A stretch of DNA of 64,000 bases, from positions 1,798,001 to 1,862,000 of the forward strand of contig NZ_CP054141.1 of NCBI RefSeq assembly GCF_013284035.1, given 5' to 3'. Each line of letters opens with the position of its first letter. The first letter of the stretch is position 1. Of the stretch, positions 15,704 through 23,442 are shown piece by piece. A model generated the notes under the pieces. It ran no database searches, was not told where the DNA came from, and saw only the letters and a program-made list of their open reading frames with translations. Position numbers and translations under genes: made by a program. The DNA is from Flavobacterium sp. M31R6. GTDB lineage: Bacteria; Bacteroidota; Bacteroidia; Flavobacteriales; Flavobacteriaceae.

Positions 15704-16588
15704 ATGAAGTTTTTTGCTACTCTATTATTTAGTTTCGCGGTTTCTTGTGTTTTTGCGCAAGAACAAGTTTCGTTTTTTTTTGAAAGCAACAAGTTTGTTT
15801 TGAAAAAAGAGGAGTTAATAAAACTGAATAAATGGTTAAATGCAAATAATACCGTAAAAGTCGTTGGAGTTCATGGTTTTTGTGATGAAGAAGGATCTGT
15901 TGTTTATAATGACACTTTGGCCAAAAAGCGAATCGATTATGTGTTTAATATCATAAAGAGCAAAGTAAAAATTAGAGAGGATTTCAAAACAAGAAATTTT
16001 GGAGAGTTACATACTTCGTCTCCTATTCAAGCTGAAAACAGAAAAGTCACGTTGTATTATATTTTGCCAAAAGATTTTGCAAATGAAGAAAAAATAATTG
16101 CCCCAAAAAAAGAAGTGACGCTAGAAAAGAAAAAGCCAAAAATTAAATTTTCGGATGTTTATGTTTTTGAAAACCCAGATGGTTCTACAGTCAATATTAA
16201 AATTGATACTATCTTTATGAAAAAAGTCAGTCTTGCCAATGTAGGGGAGAAGCTAAAACTGGAAAGCATGAATTTTTTTGTAGATACTTTTGCAATAATG
16301 CCGCAATCCAGATCGGTAATGTTTGAATTGCTCACAGTTATGCAAAACTGTCCCGATTTAAAAATACAAATTCAAGGTCATATTTGTTGTGTAAAAAAAG
16401 ATATTCGGGATTTAAGTACCCAAAGGGCTAAAGCCATTTGCAAATTTTTGGAATATAACGGTATTGATAAAAGCAGAATGACTTTTATTGGATTTGGCAG
16501 TTCGAAACCATTATATGCTTTACCAGAAAAAACAGAAGCAGAACGGGAAGCAAATCGCCGTGTAGAAATTGAAATTATTGCCAATTAG
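15704..16588 (+). CDS. OmpA-family protein with two OmpA-like halves
   Basis: The 294-residue protein has a signal peptide (ending VFAQ). Residues ~21-125 look like a degenerate OmpA domain (VSFFFESNKFVLKKEELIKL, VVGVHGFCDEEGSVVYNDTLAKKRIDYV). The C-terminal ~120 residues form a clearer OmpA peptidoglycan-binding domain (LKIQIQGHICCVKKD, STQRAKAICKFLEYNGIDKSRMTFIGFG, REANRRVEIEI). It probably ties an outer-membrane structure to peptidoglycan. It follows the csg operon but has its own TAAATTTG -7 element at 15677-15684, so linkage to curli is positional only. Confidence 0.8.
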   Translation: MKFFATLLFSFAVSCVFAQEQVSFFFESNKFVLKKEELIKLNKWLNANNTVKVVGVHGFCDEEGSVVYNDTLAKKRIDYVFNIIKSKVKIREDFKTRNFGELHTSSPIQAENRKVTLYYILPKDFANEEKIIAPKKEVTLEKKKPKIKFSDVYVFENPDGSTVNIKIDTIFMKKVSLANVGEKLKLESMNFFVDTFAIMPQSRSVMFELLTVMQNCPDLKIQIQGHICCVKKDIRDLSTQRAKAICKFLEYNGIDKSRMTFIGFGSSKPLYALPEKTEAEREANRRVEIEIIAN

Positions 16589-16661
16589 TACAAGATTTTA
16601 GAAATCAGAAATTGGATTCCAGAATTTGAAATTTGCCACAGCCATTGCTATTGAAATTTAA

Positions 16662-16692
16662 TTGTATAATTGTTACATTAAAATTATCTTTG
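16662..16692 (+). promoter_or_regulatory. Promoter of the AIR synthase gene
   Basis: TTG at 16662-16664 and TATCTTTG at 16685-16692 with a 20-bp gap are an excellent match to the flavobacterial -33/-7 consensus. Translation starts 24 bp further on. Confidence 0.7.
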
Positions 16693-16715
16693 CCCAACAT
16701 ACACACAACTAAAAA

Positions 16716-17894
16716 ATGAGTTCAGATACTTCAAAAAGATATGCACAACGCGGTGTTTCGGCATCAAAGGAAGATGTGCATAATGCCATTAAAAATATAG
16801 ACAAAGGTTTATTCCCTCAAGCATTTTGTAAAATTGTTCCAGATTATTTGACACAGGACGAAGACTATTGCTTAATAATGCATGCAGATGGTGCTGGTAC
16901 AAAATCATCATTAGCCTATATGTATTGGAAAGAAACAGGGGATATTTCGGTTTGGAAAGGAATCGCCCAAGATGCCTTAATAATGAATATTGACGACTTA
17001 TTGTGTGTAGGTGCAACCGATAATATTTTGCTTTCTTCTACTATTGGAAGAAACAAAAATGTAATTCCTGGTGAAGTTTTATCTGCCATAATCAATGGAA
17101 CCGAAGAGCTGATAAAAGAGTTGGAGTCGTTTGGAGTTACTATCCACTCAACAGGAGGAGAAACTGCCGATGTTGGTGATTTAGTAAGAACCATCATCGT
17201 CGATTCTACCGTAACGGCTAGAATGAAGCGTTCCAAAGTAATCGATAATGCTAATATAAAAGCGGGTGACGTCATTGTTGGATTGGCTTCTTTTGGTCAG
17301 GCCACTTATGAAAAAGGCTATAACGGAGGAATGGGAAGCAACGGATTAACGTCTGCGCGTCATGATGTTTTCGAAAAATATTTAGCCAACAAATATCCAG
17401 AAAGTTTTGATGCGGCCGTTCCTAATGAATTGATTTATTCCGGGCAAGTAAAATTGACCGATGCCGTAGAGAATTCACCTATAGATGCAGGTCAACTAGT
17501 ACTTTCGCCAACAAGAACCTATGCACCTATTATCAAGAAAATTTTAGATAAATATACTTCTGCGGATGTTCACGGAATGGTGCATTGCAGCGGAGGAGCA
17601 CAGACAAAGATTTTACATTTTGTTCAAAATCTACATATTATAAAAGACAATTTATTTCCAGTGCCACCTTTGTTTCAATTGATACAAGAGCAATCCAAAA
17701 CCGATTGGAAAGAAATGTACCAAGTATTCAACTGTGGACATCGTATGGAAATATACGTGCCAGAAGAAATCGCGCAGGATATCATCGCTATCTCAAAATC
17801 ATTCAATGTTGATGCCCAAATTGTGGGTAGAGTAGAAGCCTCTGATTCCAAAAAACTAACAATTACAAGTGAATACGGTACTTTCGAGTATTAA
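16716..17894 (+). CDS. purM: AIR synthase (phosphoribosylformylglycinamidine cyclo-ligase) family
   Basis: The 392-residue protein belongs to the PurM/AIR-synthase superfamily, which closes the imidazole ring in purine synthesis using ATP. The N-terminal ATP-binding part shows YAQRGVSASKEDVHNAI, MHADGAGTKSSLAY, DALIMNIDDLLCVGA and STGGETADVGDLVRTI. The C-terminal domain shows GLASFGQATYEK and VHGMVHCSGGAQTKILHFV. It is about 50 residues longer than E. coli PurM, as in other flavobacteria. I infer the standard purine role from overall similarity. It precedes a small conserved gene by 44 bp. Confidence 0.82.
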   Translation: MSSDTSKRYAQRGVSASKEDVHNAIKNIDKGLFPQAFCKIVPDYLTQDEDYCLIMHADGAGTKSSLAYMYWKETGDISVWKGIAQDALIMNIDDLLCVGATDNILLSSTIGRNKNVIPGEVLSAIINGTEELIKELESFGVTIHSTGGETADVGDLVRTIIVDSTVTARMKRSKVIDNANIKAGDVIVGLASFGQATYEKGYNGGMGSNGLTSARHDVFEKYLANKYPESFDAAVPNELIYSGQVKLTDAVENSPIDAGQLVLSPTRTYAPIIKKILDKYTSADVHGMVHCSGGAQTKILHFVQNLHIIKDNLFPVPPLFQLIQEQSKTDWKEMYQVFNCGHRMEIYVPEEIAQDIIAISKSFNVDAQIVGRVEASDSKKLTITSEYGTFEY

Positions 17895-17938
17895 AAATTG
17901 TTAAATCGTTTAGTTATTTAATTATTTAATTTAAAAAA

Positions 17939-18295
17939 ATGTACGAACTACTATTTTGGAAATACTTGGAAGGCGTTTATCTGAATCATCACGAAGTGTA
18001 TGAAGCAATAGATGAGCAGCAACTTGTGGACGGCTTAGAAACACTTCCGGTTGAGGTAATCCTAAATAGATTTCATACCGTTTTTTCAAAATGGGAAAAA
18101 GTCGATGAAAACAGCTGGAAAAATACCAATGGTAAAGGCGCTTTTCAAATAAGAACAACCCCACAAAGCATAAAAATAGATTGTTACGGCACCGAAGGCA
18201 AGACCATGAATTTACTTGTAGATACCATGGCAGAATTCAAATGCCCTCTTTATGATCCTCAAGTACCCGAACGTTACGACGAAATGAATGAATAG
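17939..18295 (+). CDS. Conserved hypothetical protein, 118 residues
   Basis: I do not recognise this small soluble acidic protein. It has no signal peptide or membrane segment. It starts MYELLFWKYLEGVYLNHHEVYEA and ends in an acidic tail (YDEMNE). It follows the AIR synthase gene on the same strand at 44 bp and is probably cotranscribed, a pairing that would be worth checking across flavobacteria. Codon use looks like its neighbours, so it is likely a real gene. Confidence 0.65.
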   Translation: MYELLFWKYLEGVYLNHHEVYEAIDEQQLVDGLETLPVEVILNRFHTVFSKWEKVDENSWKNTNGKGAFQIRTTPQSIKIDCYGTEGKTMNLLVDTMAEFKCPLYDPQVPERYDEMNE

Positions 18296-18328
18296 CTTTT
18301 TTAAGGAGCTAATCCAGCTATCCACTAC

Positions 18329-18428
18329 AAGTCCACGCTGTAAAACACCATTTTTCTAAGTCATAAAAGGAGCTTCCGTTGGTCGCTCTTTTATAACAAG
18401 AAAAATTAGTGTTTTACAGCGTGGACTT
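18329..18428. repeat. 100-bp extragenic palindromic repeat element
   Basis: Perfect 20-bp inverted arms (18329-18348 and 18409-18428, starting AAGTCCACGCTG) enclose a 60-base loop. The loop is itself largely self-complementary: TTTTTCT (18351-18357) pairs with AGAAAAA (18399-18405), and ATAAAAGGAGC (18363-18373) with GCTCTTTTAT (18385-18394). The whole can fold as one long hairpin. It is GC-richer than its surroundings and resembles the dispersed extragenic palindromes I know from flavobacterial genomes. It lies between convergent-free genes and may also stop transcription. Confidence 0.75.
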
Positions 18429-18517
18429 TTCGTTTCTATCTGTGCTAAGACATCTGTGCATATTTAGAAAATTACTGTGATTTGTCTTTTTTTTATAAAT
18501 TAGTAAAAAAAATAATA

Positions 18518-19117
18518 ATGTCTACTTTTCAATTCCCGCAAGATATAATACTCGAAGACGAAATGGTTTTGCTTCGCCCCCTGCAAGCAACCGATGTCAA
18601 AAACCTATTGGATATTTCAATCAATGAACCTGAAACTTGGGAGTATTCTTTAGTTCGCGCCAACGGAAAAGAAAATCTTGAAAATTATATTCAAATAGCC
18701 CTTAAAGCCAGAGAAAATAAAACCGAATACCCTTTTATAGTCCAAGACAAAAAAACGGGCAAATATGCAGGCAGTACGCGTTTTTATGACATCAATATGG
18801 GATTTAAAACGCTGCAATTGGGATATACTTGGTATGGGAAAGATTTTAGGGGAACCGGACTCAATAAACACTGTAAGTATCTTTTGCTACAATTTGCATT
18901 TGAAACACTCGGAATAGAACGGGTAGAATTTCGTGCCGACAACAACAACCAGCGGAGCATAGCTGCCATGAAAAGCATAGGGTGTAAAGTTGAGGGAGTT
19001 ATGCGTAGTCACATGCCAACTGTTGATCGTAATGTTCGCAGGGACAGCATAGTATTGAGTATTCTTAAAAGCGAATGGTTTGATGGGGTCAAAGAAAATT
19101 TAAAAGCAAAATTATAA
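18518..19117 (+). CDS. GNAT-family N-acetyltransferase (RimJ/RimL-like)
   Basis: The 199-residue protein has the GNAT fold: VLLRPLQATDVKNLLDIS at the start, the central strand TLQLGYTWYGKDFRGTGLN (acetyl-CoA binding loop) and ALGIERVEFRADNNNQRSIAAMKSIGCKVEGVMR, typical of the RimJ/RimL and amino-acid acetyltransferase branch. The substrate is unknown. The ATG at 18518 is chosen because the family consensus begins shortly after it; the upstream extension is AT-rich and unconserved-looking. Its stop codon at 19115-19117 directly abuts the stop codon of the convergent lipoprotein gene. Confidence 0.85.
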   Translation: MSTFQFPQDIILEDEMVLLRPLQATDVKNLLDISINEPETWEYSLVRANGKENLENYIQIALKARENKTEYPFIVQDKKTGKYAGSTRFYDINMGFKTLQLGYTWYGKDFRGTGLNKHCKYLLLQFAFETLGIERVEFRADNNNQRSIAAMKSIGCKVEGVMRSHMPTVDRNVRRDSIVLSILKSEWFDGVKENLKAKL

Positions 19118-19513
19118 TTATTTTAATTTGGCAAATACAATTGGACCATTATTTCCTTTCTCATCCTCGTAGGATCCTCTTAAAGTATCTTCTTGTTTGT
19201 TTAATGTAAGGTGATGTTTTCCTTTTGTCGCCCAACCAGGGATTGCTTTTGTAACAACAGCATCATAAGTAACGGTTGTTTCTTTTATTTCTCCAATACC
19301 ATATTCGACCATTTTATTGCCTTTAAATTCGAGGTAATGAGTCATGACTATTTTATTTCCGTCTTGGGCAATTATCACATAGCAATTCTTAAAATTACTG
19401 GAGTTTACATCTGCCCATAATCCACTTATATTTGCGGATGAAGGTTCTGTTTTTGAAGTACATGATGATAGGACTATAAAAAGCGTCAGTAATGCAATTA
19501 TTTTTTTGAACAT
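19118..19513 (-). CDS. Small lipoprotein, unknown function
   Basis: The 131-residue protein has a lipobox (FIVLSSC, Cys18) and then a small beta-rich domain with SGLWADVNSSNFKNCYVIIAQ and LTLNKQEDTLRGSYEDEKGN, reminiscent of lipocalin-like or META-like small periplasmic domains. I cannot assign a role. It is convergent with the acetyltransferase gene with zero bases between stop codons. It lies just downstream of the histidine kinase cluster but reads toward lower coordinates after it, with about 45 bp between. Confidence 0.75.
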   Translation of the reverse strand: MFKKIIALLTLFIVLSSCTSKTEPSSANISGLWADVNSSNFKNCYVIIAQDGNKIVMTHYLEFKGNKMVEYGIGEIKETTVTYDAVVTKAIPGWATKGKHHLTLNKQEDTLRGSYEDEKGNNGPIVFAKLK

Positions 19514-19557
19514 GATTTTAGGTTTTGTATAAGGTTAATGCAAAAGAGTGTAATGAA

Positions 19558-21480
19558 TTAAATAAGGCTAGAGTTTTTGTTAGGGAAACTAATATAAAAT
19601 GTACTTCCTTTCCCTTCTTCGCTTTCAACCCATATTTTACCTTTGTGTTTTTCTATAAATTCTTTACATAAAATTAATCCTAGACCTGTACTAGGTTCTT
19701 CTTCAGTTCCAACTCGGTTGTTTTGTACATCTAATTTGAATAGGTTTTCTACTGTTTTTGGATTCATTCCAATTCCTGTATCTTTAACTATAATAACAGT
19801 GTTGTAGAGATCTTCTTTTTCTTGGATGTTAACTGATCCTTTTTTTGGTGTAAATTTTATAGCATTCAAAACAATATTACGAATTATAGCTTGGAACATA
19901 TTTTTATCAGCAAAAAGAGTTGCCGAATTAGAAATTGTTGTAGTGATACTTATTCCTTTTTTGTCTGCATTATCTTGTAGTGTGATAATGCTATCTAATA
20001 AAGTTGATTTTAGCGGGTGTTCTTTTGGAACAAATGGAATTAAACCTTGTTCCATCCGTGACCACTCCAATAAATTCTCCAAAAGGGCAAAAAGATTTTT
20101 GGCAGAACTTCTCATATTAACAGCGGCAAATTTTATATCCTCGGCGGACATCATGTCTATGTCTTCGGCCATTAACTCTGTTAAGCCTAAAAAGCCATTG
20201 AACGGACCTCTTAAATCGTGAGCTATAATCGAATAAAATTTGTCTTTTTGAGAATTTATATTCGAAATTAATGTGTTTTTTTCTTTGAGCAAGAGGTTGT
20301 TTCTTCTTTTTGAATCATATAGGAATAAGAACAAACCCAATAGGGCAGCAACTGCAGTAGCTATGGTAATTAGAAAATATACTTTTCGTGAATCGCTATT
20401 TATTCTGAGGGTCTGGATTTCTATTTGTTTATCTCTTAAATCTATTTCTCTCTGAAATTCAAGATTAGCTAATTTTTTCTCGCTTTCTTTCGAAAATATA
20501 GAGTCCTTTATGCGGGAATGTTTTTCAAAACAATCCAATGCCACTTCATAATTACCTTTTGACTTGTTAGTTTTGGAAAGATATAAATAGGTTTCCTGAA
20601 TATCTTTTAAAGATTTGTATTTTTTAAAAATTTGTAAAGCATTTTCAAATAAAGAGATGGATCTATCAATAAGTGCTTTTTTATCCTTTTTATATTTTTC
20701 ATCTTGAGACATTAAGTAATAAGCTCTGCCAAGATCATAAGTATTATAATTATTGTACAGGTTTGAATGATCATCATAAGTTGCAATTGACTTATTTAGC
20801 ATCTCAATGCCTTTTTCATAATTTTTTAAGTTGATATAACAAATGCCTATATTGGAAAGATTTAAACCAATTCCTTCTGTGTCGTCAAGTTTTTTATTTA
20901 TTATTAAGGCTTTGTAAAAGTAGTTTAATGCTTTTGGATATTCTTTTTTTTGCAAATAGACATCACCGATATTATTTAATAGCAACGAAACATTTCTTTC
21001 TTTTTTGGATTGGTAGCTTAGTTGAAGCGCTTTGTTATAAAAAATAAGACCTTGCTTATAATTTTTGAGGTCAATATAGATTAGTCCTATGTTATTGTAA
21101 ACCGTAGTTAGACTTTTGACATCATTCAAATTTTCATAGATTGCAAGTGCTTTATAAAGGTTTTTTAAAGCATGCGCATAGTCTGATTTTATTTCATAAG
21201 CTGTACCCAAATTTCCATAGGTCTGGCCAATCTGCTGTTCGTTTTTTGTTTTTTGAGCATAATAAAGTGCTTTTTTTGCATATTTTATTGCTTCATCAGG
21301 TCCAATGTATTCTGAATAAGAGGAAAGTTTAGTTAGTAAAACTGTTTTATCCGAGTCCTCTTTTGTTTGGTTTAATGCTATTTTTAACGAATCAATGGTC
21401 TTATAAATAGGATTTTGAGCTTGTGCTGGAACTGTTGAAAAGATAAAAAAAAGTAATAATTGAGTAGTTTTTTGAATCAT
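19558..21480 (-). CDS. TPR-sensor histidine kinase A (640 residues)
   Basis: A membrane sensor kinase. It has a signal peptide (1-21), about seven TPR motifs (~50-335, e.g. QTYGNLGTAYEIKSDYAHAL), a coiled segment, and one membrane span (~366-389). The HisKA domain carries the phospho-accepting His421 (SIIAHDLRGPFNGFLG). The HATPase domain has N-box LNAIKFTP (Asn539), G1 DTGIGM (567-572) and G2 GLGLILC. The periplasmic TPR part presumably binds a protein or peptide signal. It is the last of three paralogues on one strand, 33 bp after the second. No response regulator is nearby, so the partner is elsewhere. Confidence 0.92.
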   Translation of the reverse strand: MIQKTTQLLLFFIFSTVPAQAQNPIYKTIDSLKIALNQTKEDSDKTVLLTKLSSYSEYIGPDEAIKYAKKALYYAQKTKNEQQIGQTYGNLGTAYEIKSDYAHALKNLYKALAIYENLNDVKSLTTVYNNIGLIYIDLKNYKQGLIFYNKALQLSYQSKKERNVSLLLNNIGDVYLQKKEYPKALNYFYKALIINKKLDDTEGIGLNLSNIGICYINLKNYEKGIEMLNKSIATYDDHSNLYNNYNTYDLGRAYYLMSQDEKYKKDKKALIDRSISLFENALQIFKKYKSLKDIQETYLYLSKTNKSKGNYEVALDCFEKHSRIKDSIFSKESEKKLANLEFQREIDLRDKQIEIQTLRINSDSRKVYFLITIATAVAALLGLFLFLYDSKRRNNLLLKEKNTLISNINSQKDKFYSIIAHDLRGPFNGFLGLTELMAEDIDMMSAEDIKFAAVNMRSSAKNLFALLENLLEWSRMEQGLIPFVPKEHPLKSTLLDSIITLQDNADKKGISITTTISNSATLFADKNMFQAIIRNIVLNAIKFTPKKGSVNIQEKEDLYNTVIIVKDTGIGMNPKTVENLFKLDVQNNRVGTEEEPSTGLGLILCKEFIEKHKGKIWVESEEGKGSTFYISFPNKNSSLI

Positions 21481-21513
21481 TTAGTGCGGTATTTTTTTCA
21501 AAAATACACTAAT

Positions 21514-23421
21514 TTATGAAATAGCATGTGGAAAATTAAAATAAAAAGTAGTGCCTATATTTACTTCACTTTCTACCCATATTTTCCCATTATGTTTCTC
21601 CACAAATTCTTTACACAATATCAATCCCAGACCGGTACTGGGTTCGTTTTCGGTTCCATTTCTATTGGTTTTAACATCAAGTAGAAACAGATTATTGAGT
21701 ATTTTGGCATCCATTCCGATTCCGGTATCAGCTATTGAAACGACGGTACTTTTCGAATCATCATGAGCCTCAATTTTTATGGCTCCATCTTTTGGTGTAA
21801 ATTTCACCGCATTTGACAATATGTTTCGAATAACCGATTGCAGTATGTGATGATCTGCATAAATGGTTAAGTCTTCCGGTATTGACGTGTGAATTTTGAT
21901 TCTTTTTTTATTTGCTTCGTCTTGTAACGTACTGATACTTTCTTTTACTAAGGGAAGAAAATTGCTTTTTTGAGGGGAAAAAGGAATCAAACCTTGTTCC
22001 ATTCTCGACCATTCCAGTAAGTTCTCCAATAGACGGTTCAAATTAACAGCAGAGCTTCTCATGTTTGCGGCTGCAAACTGGATTTCTTCTTTGTCCATAT
22101 TGTCAATATCTTGAGCTAATAGTTCTGTTAGTCCCAGAAAACCATTAAAAGGACCTCTAAGGTCATGTGCAATTATAGAAAAGAATTTATCCTTTTGTTT
22201 GTTGATGTTGGATATTACTTTGTTTTTTTCTTTTAATTGTAGGTTCGTTTTTCTCTTTGATAAGTATAGCCAAAAAAACAGCGCTAAAAGAATTATAACT
22301 GCAATGGTTATGGTGTATAATAAATATACTTTTCGAGCTTCATTTTTGATTTTAAGATTTTGAATCTCAATTTTTTTATCTCTCAACTCGATTTCTCTTT
22401 GCGATTTTAGAAATTCTATTTGTATTTTGTTTTCATTTGAAAAAATAGAATCGTTGAGATTTGAACTTTTTTCAAAAAACGAAAGTGCCAGTTCTGGTTT
22501 TTCTTGAGTTTTATAAATTTTAGATAAATAAGAATAAGAATCTCTGATGTCTATTAGTGATCCCTCTCTTTTGAAAATTTTCATGGATTCATTGATGTAG
22601 TCCAAAGATTTTTGTAAAAACTGATTGCTGTTTGTCGTGTTTTTTTCTGCTAAGGCAAGATAATAATAGGATTTCCCTAATTCTAATTTATTATAGGCAT
22701 TGAACAAACTGGAATCATCTTTATAAATTGAAATTGATTGATTACTGGCTTCTATTGATTTTTCATATTGTTTGAGAAAGTTTAATGTAATGGCAATATT
22801 GGTATAGTTTAGCCCGGACTCATAACTGCTTTTTTCATAAGCGTTCATTTTAATTGCTTTATCAAAATAGCTTAATGCTTTTTGATAATCTTTCATTCTT
22901 AAATAGACATCCCCAATGTTATTTAAATATGTGGCAATTGATTTTCGATCATTTATTTCTTGACTTTCTTTCAATGCTTTTTTATAACAAGTTAGCGCTT
23001 GTTTATAATTTTTAAATTCCACGTAGATGGTGCCAAGTCCATTATTTGCTTTGGCAATACCGTTTTTGTCGTTTAGAATTTCAAATAAGTGAAGCGATTT
23101 ATAATTGTAATCCAGTGCTTTTGGAAAATCGGCTCTTATTCTGTAATAAACTCCAAAATTGTTGTATGAAAGAGCTATTCCTTTTTTGTAATTGGCTTTT
23201 TTTGAAAGAGCATATGCTGAGTTAGAATAATACAGACTTTTTTGAGAGTCGCTATAATACAATAAAGCAGATAAATCACTAAGCGCTTTTATCTTAATGG
23301 TATCTACCGTTGCTTGATTTATTACTGTTTTTATAGAATCAATTTTCTGTTCCTGACTTTTTTGAGAAAATGAATTAATACCAATAAAAAGTAAATAAAT
23401 TAAAATGAGATTTTTTTTCAT
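21514..23421 (-). CDS. TPR-sensor histidine kinase B (635 residues)
   Basis: Same architecture as its neighbours: signal peptide (1-19), a periplasmic TPR array (~50-335), a membrane span (~366-388), HisKA with His419 (SIIAHDLRGPFNGFLG), and HATPase motifs LSNAVKFTP, DTGIGM and GLGLILC. The kinase half is nearly identical in many stretches to kinase C (MRSSAVNLNRLLENLLEWSRMEQGLIPFSPQ), so the duplication is fairly recent, while the TPR halves have diverged more. That pattern fits retained output and changed input. It lies 21 bp after kinase C and is probably cotranscribed with it. Confidence 0.92.
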   Translation of the reverse strand: MKKNLILIYLLFIGINSFSQKSQEQKIDSIKTVINQATVDTIKIKALSDLSALLYYSDSQKSLYYSNSAYALSKKANYKKGIALSYNNFGVYYRIRADFPKALDYNYKSLHLFEILNDKNGIAKANNGLGTIYVEFKNYKQALTCYKKALKESQEINDRKSIATYLNNIGDVYLRMKDYQKALSYFDKAIKMNAYEKSSYESGLNYTNIAITLNFLKQYEKSIEASNQSISIYKDDSSLFNAYNKLELGKSYYYLALAEKNTTNSNQFLQKSLDYINESMKIFKREGSLIDIRDSYSYLSKIYKTQEKPELALSFFEKSSNLNDSIFSNENKIQIEFLKSQREIELRDKKIEIQNLKIKNEARKVYLLYTITIAVIILLALFFWLYLSKRKTNLQLKEKNKVISNINKQKDKFFSIIAHDLRGPFNGFLGLTELLAQDIDNMDKEEIQFAAANMRSSAVNLNRLLENLLEWSRMEQGLIPFSPQKSNFLPLVKESISTLQDEANKKRIKIHTSIPEDLTIYADHHILQSVIRNILSNAVKFTPKDGAIKIEAHDDSKSTVVSIADTGIGMDAKILNNLFLLDVKTNRNGTENEPSTGLGLILCKEFVEKHNGKIWVESEVNIGTTFYFNFPHAIS

Positions 23422-23442
23422 TTTGATTATTATAAAGCCATT

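Noticed and set aside
16378..16584. Minus-strand open frame across the end of the OmpA-family gene
   Set aside because: It is a shadow of the conserved OmpA C-terminal domain.
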